From: Thermosynechococcus vestitus BP-1
GTDB lineage: Bacteria > Cyanobacteriota > Cyanobacteriia > Thermosynechococcales > Thermosynechococcaceae
Length of the DNA stretch: 64,000 nucleotides
Reading direction: 5' to 3'
NCBI RefSeq assembly: GCF_000011345.1
Contig: NC_004113.1
Span: 2,170,001 to 2,234,000 of the forward strand
In this document: positions 53,930 through 63,018 of the stretch, piece by piece
How the letters are laid out: each line of letters starts with the position of its first letter
Numbering within the stretch: the stretch's first letter is position 1
Made by a program: the position numbers and the translations under genes
The notes under the pieces: model-generated
Told to the model about the DNA's origin: nothing
What the model saw: only the letters and a program-made list of their open reading frames with translations
Database searches by the model: none

Positions 53930-54697
53930 TTGAGTATCAAGCAGCTTTGGTCAGCAGGACAGCAGTTTCAGGCGGGTTTCTTTGCCTTTGGTCGTGGTCT
54001 TTTTTTTATAGCCCGTTATCATCTTTGGGCCTATGTACTGTTACCTGCCTTCTTGAGCCTCGTTCTGGGGGTAACGCTCATCACTGCTGCTTTCTGGGCT
54101 GTTCAAGTGGCTGGCGATTATTGGTTTGTTCCTGAAGAATGGCAGTGGCTCTACCAAGGGTTCATTGATATTTTGGCAACCCTGATGGCTGTCTTTTTAG
54201 CCCTGATTGGCTATCAAACCCTGATTCCCCTTGTGGTAATTCCTTTCCTTGGCCCTCTGCTTAACCGTGTTGAAAAAATTACCACGGGACAAACAATAGA
54301 GGTGGGATGGCGGCGTGATGTGTTGAATGCTATGGTCGGTGGCTGGTTTGCGCTGCGGGATGCGGTGGTGCAAGTGATCCTGCTGCTGCTTTCATGGCTA
54401 ACGGGGCCACTACAACCTATCGTGATGGCGATCGTCAACAGTTTCTTCCTAGGGCGAGGCAGTTTTGATTACCTCCTTGAAAAACACAGCACTTCTTTCG
54501 GGGAGCGCAAACTTTTGACCCGTGCCTATAGACCCCAGATCTATGGCCTTGGTTTAGCACAGTTTTTGGGGCTGTTGATCCCCTTAGTTGGTTTGGTGCT
54601 GGTACCGGCAGTGGGGGTGGTGGCGGCGGCTTTGCTCATTCAAGATTATCCACCGCAACAACAGTTGATGGCAGCGAATGCGGTTTCTCGGCGTTGA
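53930..54697 (+). CDS. EI24 domain (CysZ-like) membrane protein
   Basis: 255 residues, four to five membrane segments: AYVLLPAFLSLVLGVTLITA, ILATLMAVFLALIGYQTLIP, VILLLLSWLTGP, LGLLIPLVGLVLVPAVGVVA. The spacing and FGRGLFFIARYH start match the EI24/CysZ family, some members of which move sulfate. The start appears to be TTG (53930), with no ribosome-binding site near. It overlaps the next gene by 20 bp. Confidence 0.8.
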   Translation: MSIKQLWSAGQQFQAGFFAFGRGLFFIARYHLWAYVLLPAFLSLVLGVTLITAAFWAVQVAGDYWFVPEEWQWLYQGFIDILATLMAVFLALIGYQTLIPLVVIPFLGPLLNRVEKITTGQTIEVGWRRDVLNAMVGGWFALRDAVVQVILLLLSWLTGPLQPIVMAIVNSFFLGRGSFDYLLEKHSTSFGERKLLTRAYRPQIYGLGLAQFLGLLIPLVGLVLVPAVGVVAAALLIQDYPPQQQLMAANAVSRR

Positions 54698-55433
54698 TCT
54701 GGCTTGGCAAGGAGGGGCATCAGGGTACTGCTGTTTGCAGTGGCAAGGGCAAGATTTGGTGGTGGTTGCCCTCGATCGCGCCTGTGATACACAGGAACTC
54801 TTGGCATGGATTGATCGCGATGCCCCCTCTGCCCAAGCAGCAATGGTGGCGGTGGATGCGCCCCTAATTATTCCCAATTTCAGGGGAATGCGCTCCTGCG
54901 ATCGCCAGTCCCATCAAGTCCTGGGGCGGTACCATGCTGGCTGTTATCCTGCGAATCAGCAGTCGCCCTTTGCAAGCCACACCACGGGTTTTAGTCAAGC
55001 CCTCAGCCAACGGGGCTTTCACCATGCCCCTACCATCCGGCCGCAGCAATCGGGACGGTTTCAAATTGAAGTCTTCCCCCATGCCACGGCGATCGCCCTC
55101 TTTCAGCTTGATCAAATCATCAAGTACAAAAAAGGCCGTCTTACAGAGCGACGCCGGGGGTTAGCTCGTCTTCGAGAGTTAATGACAACCCACCTTTGCC
55201 ACTGTGAGCCGCCCCTAAGGTTGCAGTTCCCGGAAGCACTGCCCACCACTGGGCGCGATCTCAAAGTGCTGGAAGATCAACTGGATGCCATTCTCTGTGC
55301 CTATACCGGCGCTTCCTGGTGGTACTGGGGGAGCGATCGCCACTGGGTGTTAGGCAGCGAGTCATTTTCACCAGCGCCAGCAACCACCGATGCCTACCTT
55401 AAAACGGGATATATCGTTGTTCCCCGTCGCTAA
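54678..55433 (+). CDS. DUF429 family protein (RNase H-like fold)
   Basis: 251 residues. MRFLGVDLAWQGG opens a predicted RNase H-like nuclease fold; the second acidic site is in AAMVAVDAPLIIPN and the third region LEDQLDAILCAYTG. This matches DUF429, a family of putative nucleases without a known substrate. It overlaps the EI24 gene by 20 bp in another frame, so the two are expressed together, and its stop meets a convergent gene. Confidence 0.85.
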   Translation: MRFLGVDLAWQGGASGYCCLQWQGQDLVVVALDRACDTQELLAWIDRDAPSAQAAMVAVDAPLIIPNFRGMRSCDRQSHQVLGRYHAGCYPANQQSPFASHTTGFSQALSQRGFHHAPTIRPQQSGRFQIEVFPHATAIALFQLDQIIKYKKGRLTERRRGLARLRELMTTHLCHCEPPLRLQFPEALPTTGRDLKVLEDQLDAILCAYTGASWWYWGSDRHWVLGSESFSPAPATTDAYLKTGYIVVPRR

Positions 55434-55729
55434 CTTTCACGATTGCGGTAGCGTTGCAGTTCCGTGCGTAGGGCCGCAATTTCAGCGCGCAAATCATCAA
55501 TCAGAGCTTGCCAATCGACGCGTTGGCTCCCCCGCGGCACCACCATTTCAGCTTCTTGGCGGGCACGAGTCTGTACCTCTTCCATGAATTCATGGAGGCG
55601 CTGCCGCTGTTCGGCATCAAATCGGCCCACTTGGCTCAGGAATTCGACAAACAGATGCTGCGCCTGATCACGCAGGAGCGTTGCGGTCGCTCGACCAAGG
55701 AAAAAGGCCTCCAGCGGAGATTGACTCAT
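55430..55729 (-). CDS. Conserved cyanobacterial protein, DUF6825-like
   Basis: 99 residues from ATG 55729 (in-frame ATGs at 55747 and 55756). SPLEAFFLGRATATLLRDQ, then GRFDAEQRQRLHEFMEEV, then a C-terminal coiled coil (LIDDLRAEIAALRTELQRYR). The wording resembles the DUF6825 family found in cyanobacteria and plastids; the assignment is tentative. No membrane segment. Confidence 0.72.
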   Translation of the reverse strand: MSQSPLEAFFLGRATATLLRDQAQHLFVEFLSQVGRFDAEQRQRLHEFMEEVQTRARQEAEMVVPRGSQRVDWQALIDDLRAEIAALRTELQRYRNRES

Positions 55730-56023
55730 AGGAGTGTCGTTCCTCATAGGTTGCATCTCTCAATCCCTGAGTGTAACAAAATTTTACAGTGCACAGGCCT
55801 TGCCTTGTCCCCATTCTCCCGCTTTTTTCTATAGCAGAGATAAGAAACTCTTTGGGATTGTACTAGACGAGTTGTTCCCAGAAAAGCATAGAATTAATTC
55901 AATTGAATCTTCTCTTATCATAGCTATAAGCAAGGCATAAGGGGACTCCCTCAGGGCGAGGGGTTCCCCCCAATCAGGCTCTAGCTATGAAACCCTTTCT
56001 AAAATTCGCCAAAAGGGGCAGAA

Positions 56024-57709
56024 ATGTTAAGCAATTTAGTTAATCGAGTTCACTTTCGCTATTGGCGTGGCGATCTCTTTGGGGGGCTAACTGCCGCCAT
56101 TGTCGCCTTGCCAATGGCCTTGGCCTTTGGGGTCACCTCTGGGGCTGGCGCCACGGCGGGACTTTACTGCGTCATCTTTCTTGGCTTTTTTGCGGCTCTT
56201 TTTGGGGGCACGCCAACACTCATTTCCAATCCCACAGGACCGATGACCGTCGTGATTACAGCAGTGATCACCCGACTGACCAGTGAATACCCCGAACAGG
56301 GGTTATACATGGCCTTTACGGTGGTGATGCTGGCGGGCTGTTTTCAAATCCTCTTTGGCCTGTTGCGGTTGGGCAAATACATCACCCTCATGCCCTACAC
56401 CGTGATTTCTGGTTTTATGTCGGGGATTGGCCTGATCATGATCCTGCTGCAAATTGGCCCACTGTTGGGGCACAGCAGTAAAGGGGGAGTCTTGGGGGCA
56501 GTGCAAAACTTGCCAGAGTGGATTCAAACATTGAACCCAGCTGCCCTTACTTTGGGCTTATTCACCCTCGGACTCATCTATTTCACACCCCAGAACATTC
56601 GTCGGCTTGTGCCACCCCAGCTCCTCGCCTTGGTTTTGGGCACGATTCTGTCAATGGTCTTTTTTGCGGATGCCGGTTTGGCACGCATTGGCACGATTCC
56701 CACTGGCCTGCCAGAGTTTGTGCCGCCGACCTTTACACTGCCCGCTCTGAAAACGATGATTGTGGACGGGGCAATGCTGGGGATGCTCGGCTGTATTGAT
56801 TCGCTCCTTACTTCGGTGATTGCCGATAGCATTACCCGTACCCAGCACGATTCCAATAAGGAACTGATTGGCCAAGGTATTGGTAACCTGCTGTCCGGCT
56901 TGTTTGGTGGTCTGCCCGGTGCCGGTGCCACGATGGGCACAGTGGTCAATATTCAAGCGGGGGGACGCACCTGCTTATCGGGTATGATCCACGCCGTGAT
57001 TCTGCTGATGGTGGTGCTGTGGGCTGCACCGCTGACGGAACCGATTCCCAATGCCGTCTTGGCGGGGATTCTCATCAAGGTGGGGATTGACATCATTGAC
57101 TGGAATTTTCTCAAACGCGCCCATCTCCTGTCGCTGCGGGCAGCGTTCATTATGTATGGCGTGATGCTGCTGACTGTCTTTGTGGATTTGATTGTGGCTG
57201 TGGGGGTTGGCGTCTTTATTGCCAATATGCTGACGATCAAGCGCTTGGCGGATCTGCAATCGGAGGAGGTAAAGGCGATTACCCACGCCGATGATCAAAC
57301 GCCCCTGACCCCTGAGGAAAAAGAACTCTTCGGCGAAGCCAAGGGTCAACTGTTGCTCCTGCACCTTGGGGGCCCGATGAGTTTTGGCTCTGCTTGGGCA
57401 ATTTCCCAGCGGCAGGCGATCATGGCGGACTATAGGGTGCTGATTCTGGATGTCAGCAGTGTGCCGCTGTTGGGGGTGACAGCAACGTTGGCCATTGAGT
57501 CACTTATTCAAGAGGCGCAAAAGCATGGTTTAGGGATTTTTCTGGTGAATGGTTCGGCAGATAAGGTGCAACAGCGGCTCCAACGCTTCCGCATTTTGGA
57601 TCGGTTGCCCGCTGAGCATGTGGTGAGCGATCGCCGCCAAGCCCTCGAAAAGGCTATCCAGTTGCTTCGCCAACCCAAGGAATCCCTGGAGCTGACAACG
57701 GGTAGCTAG
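56024..57709 (+). CDS. bicA: SulP-family bicarbonate transporter BicA
   Basis: 561 residues: a SulP/SLC26 transmembrane domain of about 14 segments (1-410) and a cytoplasmic STAS domain (about 440-545). Na+-dependent, high-flux HCO3- uptake at the plasma membrane. Wording close to characterised BicA: RGDLFGGLTAAIVALPMALAFG, FFAALFGGTPTLIS.PTGPMTVV, MPYTVISGFMSGIG, LGMLGCIDSLLTSVIADS and GNLLSGLFGG.PGAGATMGT. A hairpin-forming stretch (GGGGACTCCC ... GGGTTCCCCC, 55941-55970) lies in its leader. Converges on the glycosylase gene with 4 bp overlap. Confidence 0.92.
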   Translation: MLSNLVNRVHFRYWRGDLFGGLTAAIVALPMALAFGVTSGAGATAGLYCVIFLGFFAALFGGTPTLISNPTGPMTVVITAVITRLTSEYPEQGLYMAFTVVMLAGCFQILFGLLRLGKYITLMPYTVISGFMSGIGLIMILLQIGPLLGHSSKGGVLGAVQNLPEWIQTLNPAALTLGLFTLGLIYFTPQNIRRLVPPQLLALVLGTILSMVFFADAGLARIGTIPTGLPEFVPPTFTLPALKTMIVDGAMLGMLGCIDSLLTSVIADSITRTQHDSNKELIGQGIGNLLSGLFGGLPGAGATMGTVVNIQAGGRTCLSGMIHAVILLMVVLWAAPLTEPIPNAVLAGILIKVGIDIIDWNFLKRAHLLSLRAAFIMYGVMLLTVFVDLIVAVGVGVFIANMLTIKRLADLQSEEVKAITHADDQTPLTPEEKELFGEAKGQLLLLHLGGPMSFGSAWAISQRQAIMADYRVLILDVSSVPLLGVTATLAIESLIQEAQKHGLGIFLVNGSADKVQQRLQRFRILDRLPAEHVVSDRRQALEKAIQLLRQPKESLELTTGS

Positions 57710-58284
57710 CAATAGCGGGAGACGGCAGGGTTTCCCTGCACATACCACCGCCACGGAATCTCCTGCCCCTGAGCAATGCCAATGCGGGTGGTCTGCACCA
57801 CAGGGTCTGTCAGGGGCTGGGGTGGTCTTTCTAACCAGAGACCGCTCTCTTTCCCTAGCATCAGACCCGAAAGCCGGCGATCGATCCCCAGGACGCGGCA
57901 CAGTTTTCCCGGACCAGCGGCGCTAGAGGGCGGCAAGGGCGGGCTGAGCATCTCTAGGGCACGAATGAGAACAGCACTGGCAAAATTTGGGCGATCGCTA
58001 GCGATATTCAAACAGTGGTGAATGCCATAGATTTGATAGACATAGATGGTGCCCGGTGCCGCAAACATGGGAGCATTGCGAGCAGTTTGGCGACGGTAGC
58101 CATGGCAAGCGGGATCCCCTGCCATATACGCCTCGGTTTCGACAATGCGGCCACGGTAGAGCTGACCATTGGCCTGTTGGCGCACGAGAATACACCCCAG
58201 CAATTCTTCAGCGACCACTGGGGCAGGACGAGCAAACCAATCAAGGGGCAGACACTGATCTTGCTCAATGGAAGCCCTGTTCAA
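57706..58284 (-). CDS. 3-methyladenine DNA glycosylase (AAG/Mpg type)
   Basis: 192 residues. Base-excision repair enzyme that removes alkylated purines. Seen: WFARPAPVVAEELLGCILV, the catalytic glutamate in RIVETEAYMAGDPACHGY, MFAAPGTIYVYQIYGIHHCLNI, RALEMLSPP and GPGKLCRVLGIDRRLSG. The start appears to be TTG (58284), inside the end of the acyl-CoA dehydrogenase-like gene (20-bp overlap), so the two are translationally linked. Confidence 0.92.
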   Translation of the reverse strand: MNRASIEQDQCLPLDWFARPAPVVAEELLGCILVRQQANGQLYRGRIVETEAYMAGDPACHGYRRQTARNAPMFAAPGTIYVYQIYGIHHCLNIASDRPNFASAVLIRALEMLSPPLPPSSAAGPGKLCRVLGIDRRLSGLMLGKESGLWLERPPQPLTDPVVQTTRIGIAQGQEIPWRWYVQGNPAVSRYC

Positions 58285-59350
58285 ACCACAAATCCTCCAT
58301 CAAGGCATGGCGTAGCGGCCCATTCAAGCCAGAGACGGTGTAGAGCATTGCTTCGCGATAGAGACGCTGGACCGTGTGACTCAGCATTAAGGCACTGCCA
58401 CCCGTCGTAATCAGGGCAGCTTGAGCCGCTTGGACAGCAAGGTGAATGGCGGCGGCGCGCAATTGGGCATGGTAGGGGGGATTGACCTCCTCTAGCTCCC
58501 TTTGAATCTGGTCGTAAAGGCGGTGCCAGCGATCGCTCAAGGCGTGATAGAGGTCTTTGGCGTCGACACTCTCGGCTAGAATCTGCAAGCTAGCGCGGGC
58601 ACAGCCCATGGGAGCGGCACTGCCCCGCAGTAACTGCTGGCGATCGCGAACAGCCAGCCAATCTGCCCCAGCGATACCCACCACATCTGCCGGCGGCACA
58701 AACCAATCCACCAGCTCTGCCTGCACCGTTTGAGTTGAGGGTACAGTCGCTAGAGGTAGGGGCAACGAGAGGTGCAAAATGCCGCCGCTGGCCTGTTGGG
58801 CATTGATAAAGGGCATGAGGGCAAAGAGAATACGCTGATCTGGTAGGGGAGCGGCGGCAACAAACATCCTCATGTGCTGAAAGCCACTGAGCCAAGGCAA
58901 TGTTCCCCGCAGGAGATAGCCCCCACTGGTGGGTTGAGCTTGCAGAGCCACTGGGTTGCAGCGCAGATGGGAAAAGCTGATGCCCACCAACACCTGCCCC
59001 TTCATTAAGTCCGCCAAGTAGGCTTGGGCAACGCTCCCTTCAGGGTGTTCGAGAATGATTCCCAAGGCGGATTGATGTTGTGCCACCAAAAAGGCAAGGG
59101 CACCGGAGGTTTGTGCCAGTTGTAAGCTCAAATGCCACAGCGTACGGCGATCGCACGCCAAGCCCCCTACTGCCTTGGGTACCCCCAATCGAAAAATGCC
59201 CAAGTTCCCTAAGGTTTGCAGGCTCTCCGATAAAAGGGAGCTTTGCTGATCAATGCGGTTGGCAATGGGGGCAACAACGCGAGTGAGGTATGTCTGAATG
59301 TCCTTTAGAAGGGGCTGCGCGGCCAAATCAGCAAAAGCTAGAGCATCCAT
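58265..59350 (-). CDS. Acyl-CoA dehydrogenase-like flavoprotein
   Basis: 361 residues with the three-part ACAD layout: N-terminal helices (IDQQSSLLSESLQTLGNLGIF), a middle beta domain (VLVGISFSHLRCNPVALQAQ), and a C-terminal helical domain (HLAVQAAQAALITTGGSALM). The FAD loop of the middle domain differs from typical ACADs (no TEP.AGSD), and the catalytic glutamate is not obvious. Cyanobacteria generally lack beta-oxidation, so it may act as a monooxygenase/DszC-like member or on another substrate (inference). Confidence 0.8.
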   Translation of the reverse strand: MDALAFADLAAQPLLKDIQTYLTRVVAPIANRIDQQSSLLSESLQTLGNLGIFRLGVPKAVGGLACDRRTLWHLSLQLAQTSGALAFLVAQHQSALGIILEHPEGSVAQAYLADLMKGQVLVGISFSHLRCNPVALQAQPTSGGYLLRGTLPWLSGFQHMRMFVAAAPLPDQRILFALMPFINAQQASGGILHLSLPLPLATVPSTQTVQAELVDWFVPPADVVGIAGADWLAVRDRQQLLRGSAAPMGCARASLQILAESVDAKDLYHALSDRWHRLYDQIQRELEEVNPPYHAQLRAAAIHLAVQAAQAALITTGGSALMLSHTVQRLYREAMLYTVSGLNGPLRHALMEDLWFEQGFH

Positions 59351-59353
59351 CGC

Positions 59354-60334
59354 TTAGGAGTACGCCAGATGGGCACGGGGGTTATAGGACTCAATGGCCT
59401 GAAGCTGCCGGTAGAGATCCCGTTCGGCATCGCTCAGTTGGGGCGGCAGCGTAATGACAATTTCCACCAGTTGGTCACCGCGATCGCCATCGGGGCGGGG
59501 ATAGCCTTTGCCCGCCAGTCGCAAACGTTGGCCTGTCCGTACCCCTGCTGGAACCATCATTTTTACCCAACCATCGAGGGTGGGAGCTTCAATTTGCCCC
59601 CCAAGGGCAGCCTCACTGGGGGTCACGGGCAGTTCACAGACAATGTCATAGTCCTCCAGGCGAAAGAGGGGATGGGGAGTGACTTGAATTTTTAGATAAA
59701 GATCACCGCCGCCAGTGCCTTGACCCCGCAGCCGAATCCGCTGACCCGTAACCATCCCCGGTGGCAGCGTCACTTCTAGGGAGCGCCCATCCCCAAGGCG
59801 AATTCGCTCCCGTCCTCCTTCGTAGGCTTTTTCGAGGGGGATTTCTAGGGTGGCTTCAGCGTCGCGACGACTCACAGCGGTGTAGGCGGTTTTGACGGTG
59901 CCGGGGCGAAAGTAGTCTGTCTCTATGGTAGGCGAGCGACGGGGGGGATCCACAGAAACCGTAGACGTGCGGGGCGATCGCCGACCCAACAGTTGATCCA
60001 AAAACTCTTGAAAATTATCTTCACTGAGGTCGGGTTCTTCCCTAACACTCGTACCATTGCGACGAGCCATCGGGGTGCGTTGGGAAGGGCGAGTGCGGAA
60101 GCCGGGCTGTGACCAATATTCACCGTAGCGATCGTATTGCTCACGGCGCGCCGGATCGCTGAGGACTTGGTAGGCTTCACTAATATCTTTGAATGTCTCT
60201 TCAGCGGCGCGATCGCCGGGATTGAGATCGGGATGATACCGCCGAGCCAGCCGGCGATAGGCGCGCTTAATCTCCTCAAGGCTGGCACCGCGATCCACGC
60301 CCAAAAGCTGGTAGTAATCTCGAAAATTACGCAT
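59354..60334 (-). CDS. dnaJ: DnaJ-type co-chaperone without zinc finger
   Basis: 326 residues from ATG 60334 (a longer frame to 60412 is disfavoured). J-domain at residues 5-70 with [10 protein letters not shown] giving the HPD motif, a Gly-poor Arg/Ser-rich linker, then C-terminal domains I and II ([42 protein letters not shown] in part). The Cys-rich zinc region is absent, so it is a type II J-protein. It lies 50 bp after dnaK on the same strand, the usual dnaK3-dnaJ pair of cyanobacteria. Confidence 0.93.
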   Translation of the reverse strand: MRNFRDYYQLLGVDRGASLEEIKRAYRRLARRYHPDLNPGDRAAEETFKDISEAYQVLSDPARREQYDRYGEYWSQPGFRTRPSQRTPMARRNGTSVREEPDLSEDNFQEFLDQLLGRRSPRTSTVSVDPPRRSPTIETDYFRPGTVKTAYTAVSRRDAEATLEIPLEKAYEGGRERIRLGDGRSLEVTLPPGMVTGQRIRLRGQGTGGGDLYLKIQVTPHPLFRLEDYDIVCELPVTPSEAALGGQIEAPTLDGWVKMMVPAGVRTGQRLRLAGKGYPRPDGDRGDQLVEIVITLPPQLSDAERDLYRQLQAIESYNPRAHLAYS

Positions 60335-60384
60335 CGACAGTCCTAATCTACACTCACAGTTGCCGCAAAGAATGCCAAAAAGCC

Positions 60385-62406
60385 CTACCAGTCGTCGTCC
60401 CAATCGTCCCACGGGGCTGAATCAGCGCGCTGGGAGTAGCTGCGGGAACGCCGTGTCCGGGGCGGCTCAGCCCACTCATCCTCATCATCATCGCGCCGCC
60501 GCTCTCGACCCCGCACCACATCCAGACCTTTATTCACCGCTTCCCGCAGGTTGGGCAGCTTAAAGACCTCTTCATCGTCTTCCGCCTCCTCTTCCCGCAG
60601 GCGCAGTTGACGGATAAAGTCGTAGAGCCGCTCTTCAAGGGCAGCATAGGTGAGGTCAATCTGGCGATCGTCCTCATTGCGAATGGCCTCCTGCAATTGC
60701 CGCACTAGGGCCTCAATACCACGGCGCTGCTCAGCGGCAAACTGATAGCCAAATTCCTGAGCCGCTTCCCGCAATTGGCGTTCGGCTCGGTTAATCAAAT
60801 CCTGGGAACGGTTGCGCTTCTCAATGCGTGCCCGCCGCTGGCGATCGCCCGCTGCATTGGATTCAGCATCCAAGAGCATCTGCTGAATTTCCTCTTCACT
60901 CAGGGTTGATGCCCCCTGAATGACCACACTTTGCTCACGACCGCTAAAGCGATCCAAGGCCACCACTTGGAGCAGGCCATTGGCATCCAAGTCAAAGGAC
61001 ACTTGAATCTGGGGCACCCCCCGAGGCGCGGGCGGAATTCCCGTTAACTTAAAGCGTCCCAAGGATTTATTGTGTGCTGCCAGTTCCCGCTCCCCCTGAA
61101 CCACGTGGATTTCCACTTGGCTTTGGTTATTTTCTGAGGTTGAGAAAATATCGGAGCGACGCACCGGAATCGTTGTATTGCGGGGAATCAGCACCTTAGT
61201 CACGCCGCCAATGGTTTCCACCCCTAAGGAAAGGGGCGTTACATCCAAAAGCAGGATATCTTTCACATCCCCTGCGAGAATCCCCGCTTGAATCGCGGCA
61301 CCGACGGCCACCACTTCATCTGGGTTGACATTTTGTTTGGGCTCACGGCCAATCATCTGCCGCACGAGATCCTGCACCATGGGCATCCGCGTCGCACCCC
61401 CCACCAGAACCACGGCATCAATTTGACTGGGGGTTAAATGGGCGTCCATGAGGGCCTGCTCGACCGGATAGCGCAGCCGTTGCAGTAGGCCTTGGCTAAG
61501 GTCTTCAAATTGACGACGACTGAGGGTGGTTTCAATGTGTTTTGGCCCCTCTGCCGTGGCGGTGACAAAGGGCAGATCGATATTGGTTTCCAGGAGGCCA
61601 GAAAGTTCAATTTTGGCTTTTTCGGCAGCATCAGTAAGCCGCTGCAGCGACTGGCGATCGCGCCGTAAATCAATGCCCTCCTTAGCGAGGAAATCTTCGG
61701 CTAGCCAATCGACAATCAACTTATCAAAGTCATTGCCCCCCAGTTGGGTATCGCCGCTGGTGGCCTTCACTTCAAAGACGCCATCACCGACCTCGAGAAT
61801 GGAAACATCAAAGGTACCACCGCCCAGGTCAAAAACAAGAATCGTCTGTTCCTGCTGGCGATCGAGACCATAGGCTAGGGCGGCCGCGGTGGGTTCATTG
61901 ATAATCCGCCGCACATTGAGACCCGCAATACGTCCAGCATCACGGGTGGCTTGCCGCTGCGAGTCATTAAAGTAGGCGGGGACAGTAATCACCGCATCAG
62001 TGACGGGTTCCCCTAGGTAGCGGCTGGCATCCTCCACCAGCTTGCGCAAGACCATGGCTGAAATTTCTTCGGGGGCAAATTCCCGTTGCAGCCGTGGGCA
62101 CTTGATACGCACTTTTCCCGATTCATCGCGGCGAATCGTATAGGGTACCCGCTTGGATTCAGCCGTAAGTTCACTATACTCACGGCCAATAAAGCGCTTC
62201 ACGGCATAGAACGTGTTTTGGGGATTGAGCACCGCCTGTCGCCGTGCCAACTGCCCCACAAGGCGCTCGCCATCTTTGCCAAAGGCCACCACAGAGGGGG
62301 TGGTGCGGGAGCCTTCTGCATTGGCAATCACAACGGGTTTTCCCCCTTCCAACACAGCAATGACGGAATTGGTTGTCCCCAGATCAATGCCAACAATTTT
62401 GCCCAT
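60385..62406 (-). CDS. dnaK3: Hsp70 chaperone, DnaK3-like
   Basis: 673 residues from ATG 62406. ATPase domain with [51 protein letters not shown] and [13 protein letters not shown]; substrate domain with [19 protein letters not shown]. The long C-terminal tail is acidic and Arg-rich and ends [12 protein letters not shown], unlike DnaK2. The neighbouring dnaJ and this tail suggest the DnaK3 paralogue, which associates with thylakoid membranes in other species; DnaK1 is the alternative. Confidence 0.85.
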   Translation of the reverse strand: MGKIVGIDLGTTNSVIAVLEGGKPVVIANAEGSRTTPSVVAFGKDGERLVGQLARRQAVLNPQNTFYAVKRFIGREYSELTAESKRVPYTIRRDESGKVRIKCPRLQREFAPEEISAMVLRKLVEDASRYLGEPVTDAVITVPAYFNDSQRQATRDAGRIAGLNVRRIINEPTAAALAYGLDRQQEQTILVFDLGGGTFDVSILEVGDGVFEVKATSGDTQLGGNDFDKLIVDWLAEDFLAKEGIDLRRDRQSLQRLTDAAEKAKIELSGLLETNIDLPFVTATAEGPKHIETTLSRRQFEDLSQGLLQRLRYPVEQALMDAHLTPSQIDAVVLVGGATRMPMVQDLVRQMIGREPKQNVNPDEVVAVGAAIQAGILAGDVKDILLLDVTPLSLGVETIGGVTKVLIPRNTTIPVRRSDIFSTSENNQSQVEIHVVQGERELAAHNKSLGRFKLTGIPPAPRGVPQIQVSFDLDANGLLQVVALDRFSGREQSVVIQGASTLSEEEIQQMLLDAESNAAGDRQRRARIEKRNRSQDLINRAERQLREAAQEFGYQFAAEQRRGIEALVRQLQEAIRNEDDRQIDLTYAALEERLYDFIRQLRLREEEAEDDEEVFKLPNLREAVNKGLDVVRGRERRRDDDEDEWAEPPRTRRSRSYSQRADSAPWDDWDDDW

Positions 62407-62694
62407 GCCGTTTGAACGACTCCGCACTGGTTAGAATAAATGAATAGCGTTATAGTAACGGATTATTTACCCTTTGTTACGCTTATTCGATTGTACGAGA
62501 TCTGCCCCAGACCGTCAGAATCCCTCTTTCCCCTGTGCTGCGCGATCGCTACACCGAGATGGACACCCTCAGTCCCCCCGCCTCACCTTTACCGCTGCTC
62601 ATCTCGTGGATTCTAGCGGTAAGATGACAGGCAAGAGGTTGCAGCACAGCTTATTAACTGTTGCTACGCCCAATTCCGAGAAGGAGACCGCTCT

Positions 62695-63009
62695 ATGTTA
62701 CACCGCAAGCTTTATCAACTCTATACCGACGGCCAAGAAGTCTGGATTTACTTGCGGGATCAACAACGCCTGATTGACCGAGCACGCATTGTGGACATCG
62801 AAGGGAATGTGGTTACCATCCGCTACGAAACGGAGGAAGACGACGAAGTGTGTGCTTGGGAAGAGATCGTCAATATCGAAAGTATTGGCTCCATTTCACG
62901 GCGGCTCGCAGCAGTTCCCCGAGGCTATGCAGAGCTAGCCATTGCCGATGAATGTCCAGAGGCGGAGCAACTGCCGAAGCATTCCTCGGAAACCGAACAC
63001 GAACGTTAA
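62695..63009 (+). CDS. DUF6679 family protein
   Basis: 104 residues; GAGAAGGAGA lies just before the ATG. LHRKLYQLYTDGQEVWIYLRDQQRLIDRARIVD, VVTIRYETEEDDEVCAWEEIV and NIESIGSISRRLAAVP (segments) fit the small cyanobacterial DUF6679 family, probably an SH3-like barrel; function unknown. Divergent from dnaK3 across 288 bp of intergenic DNA. ribD starts 9 bp after its stop. Confidence 0.82.
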   Translation: MLHRKLYQLYTDGQEVWIYLRDQQRLIDRARIVDIEGNVVTIRYETEEDDEVCAWEEIVNIESIGSISRRLAAVPRGYAELAIADECPEAEQLPKHSSETEHER

Positions 63010-63018
63010 TTCTTGCTG

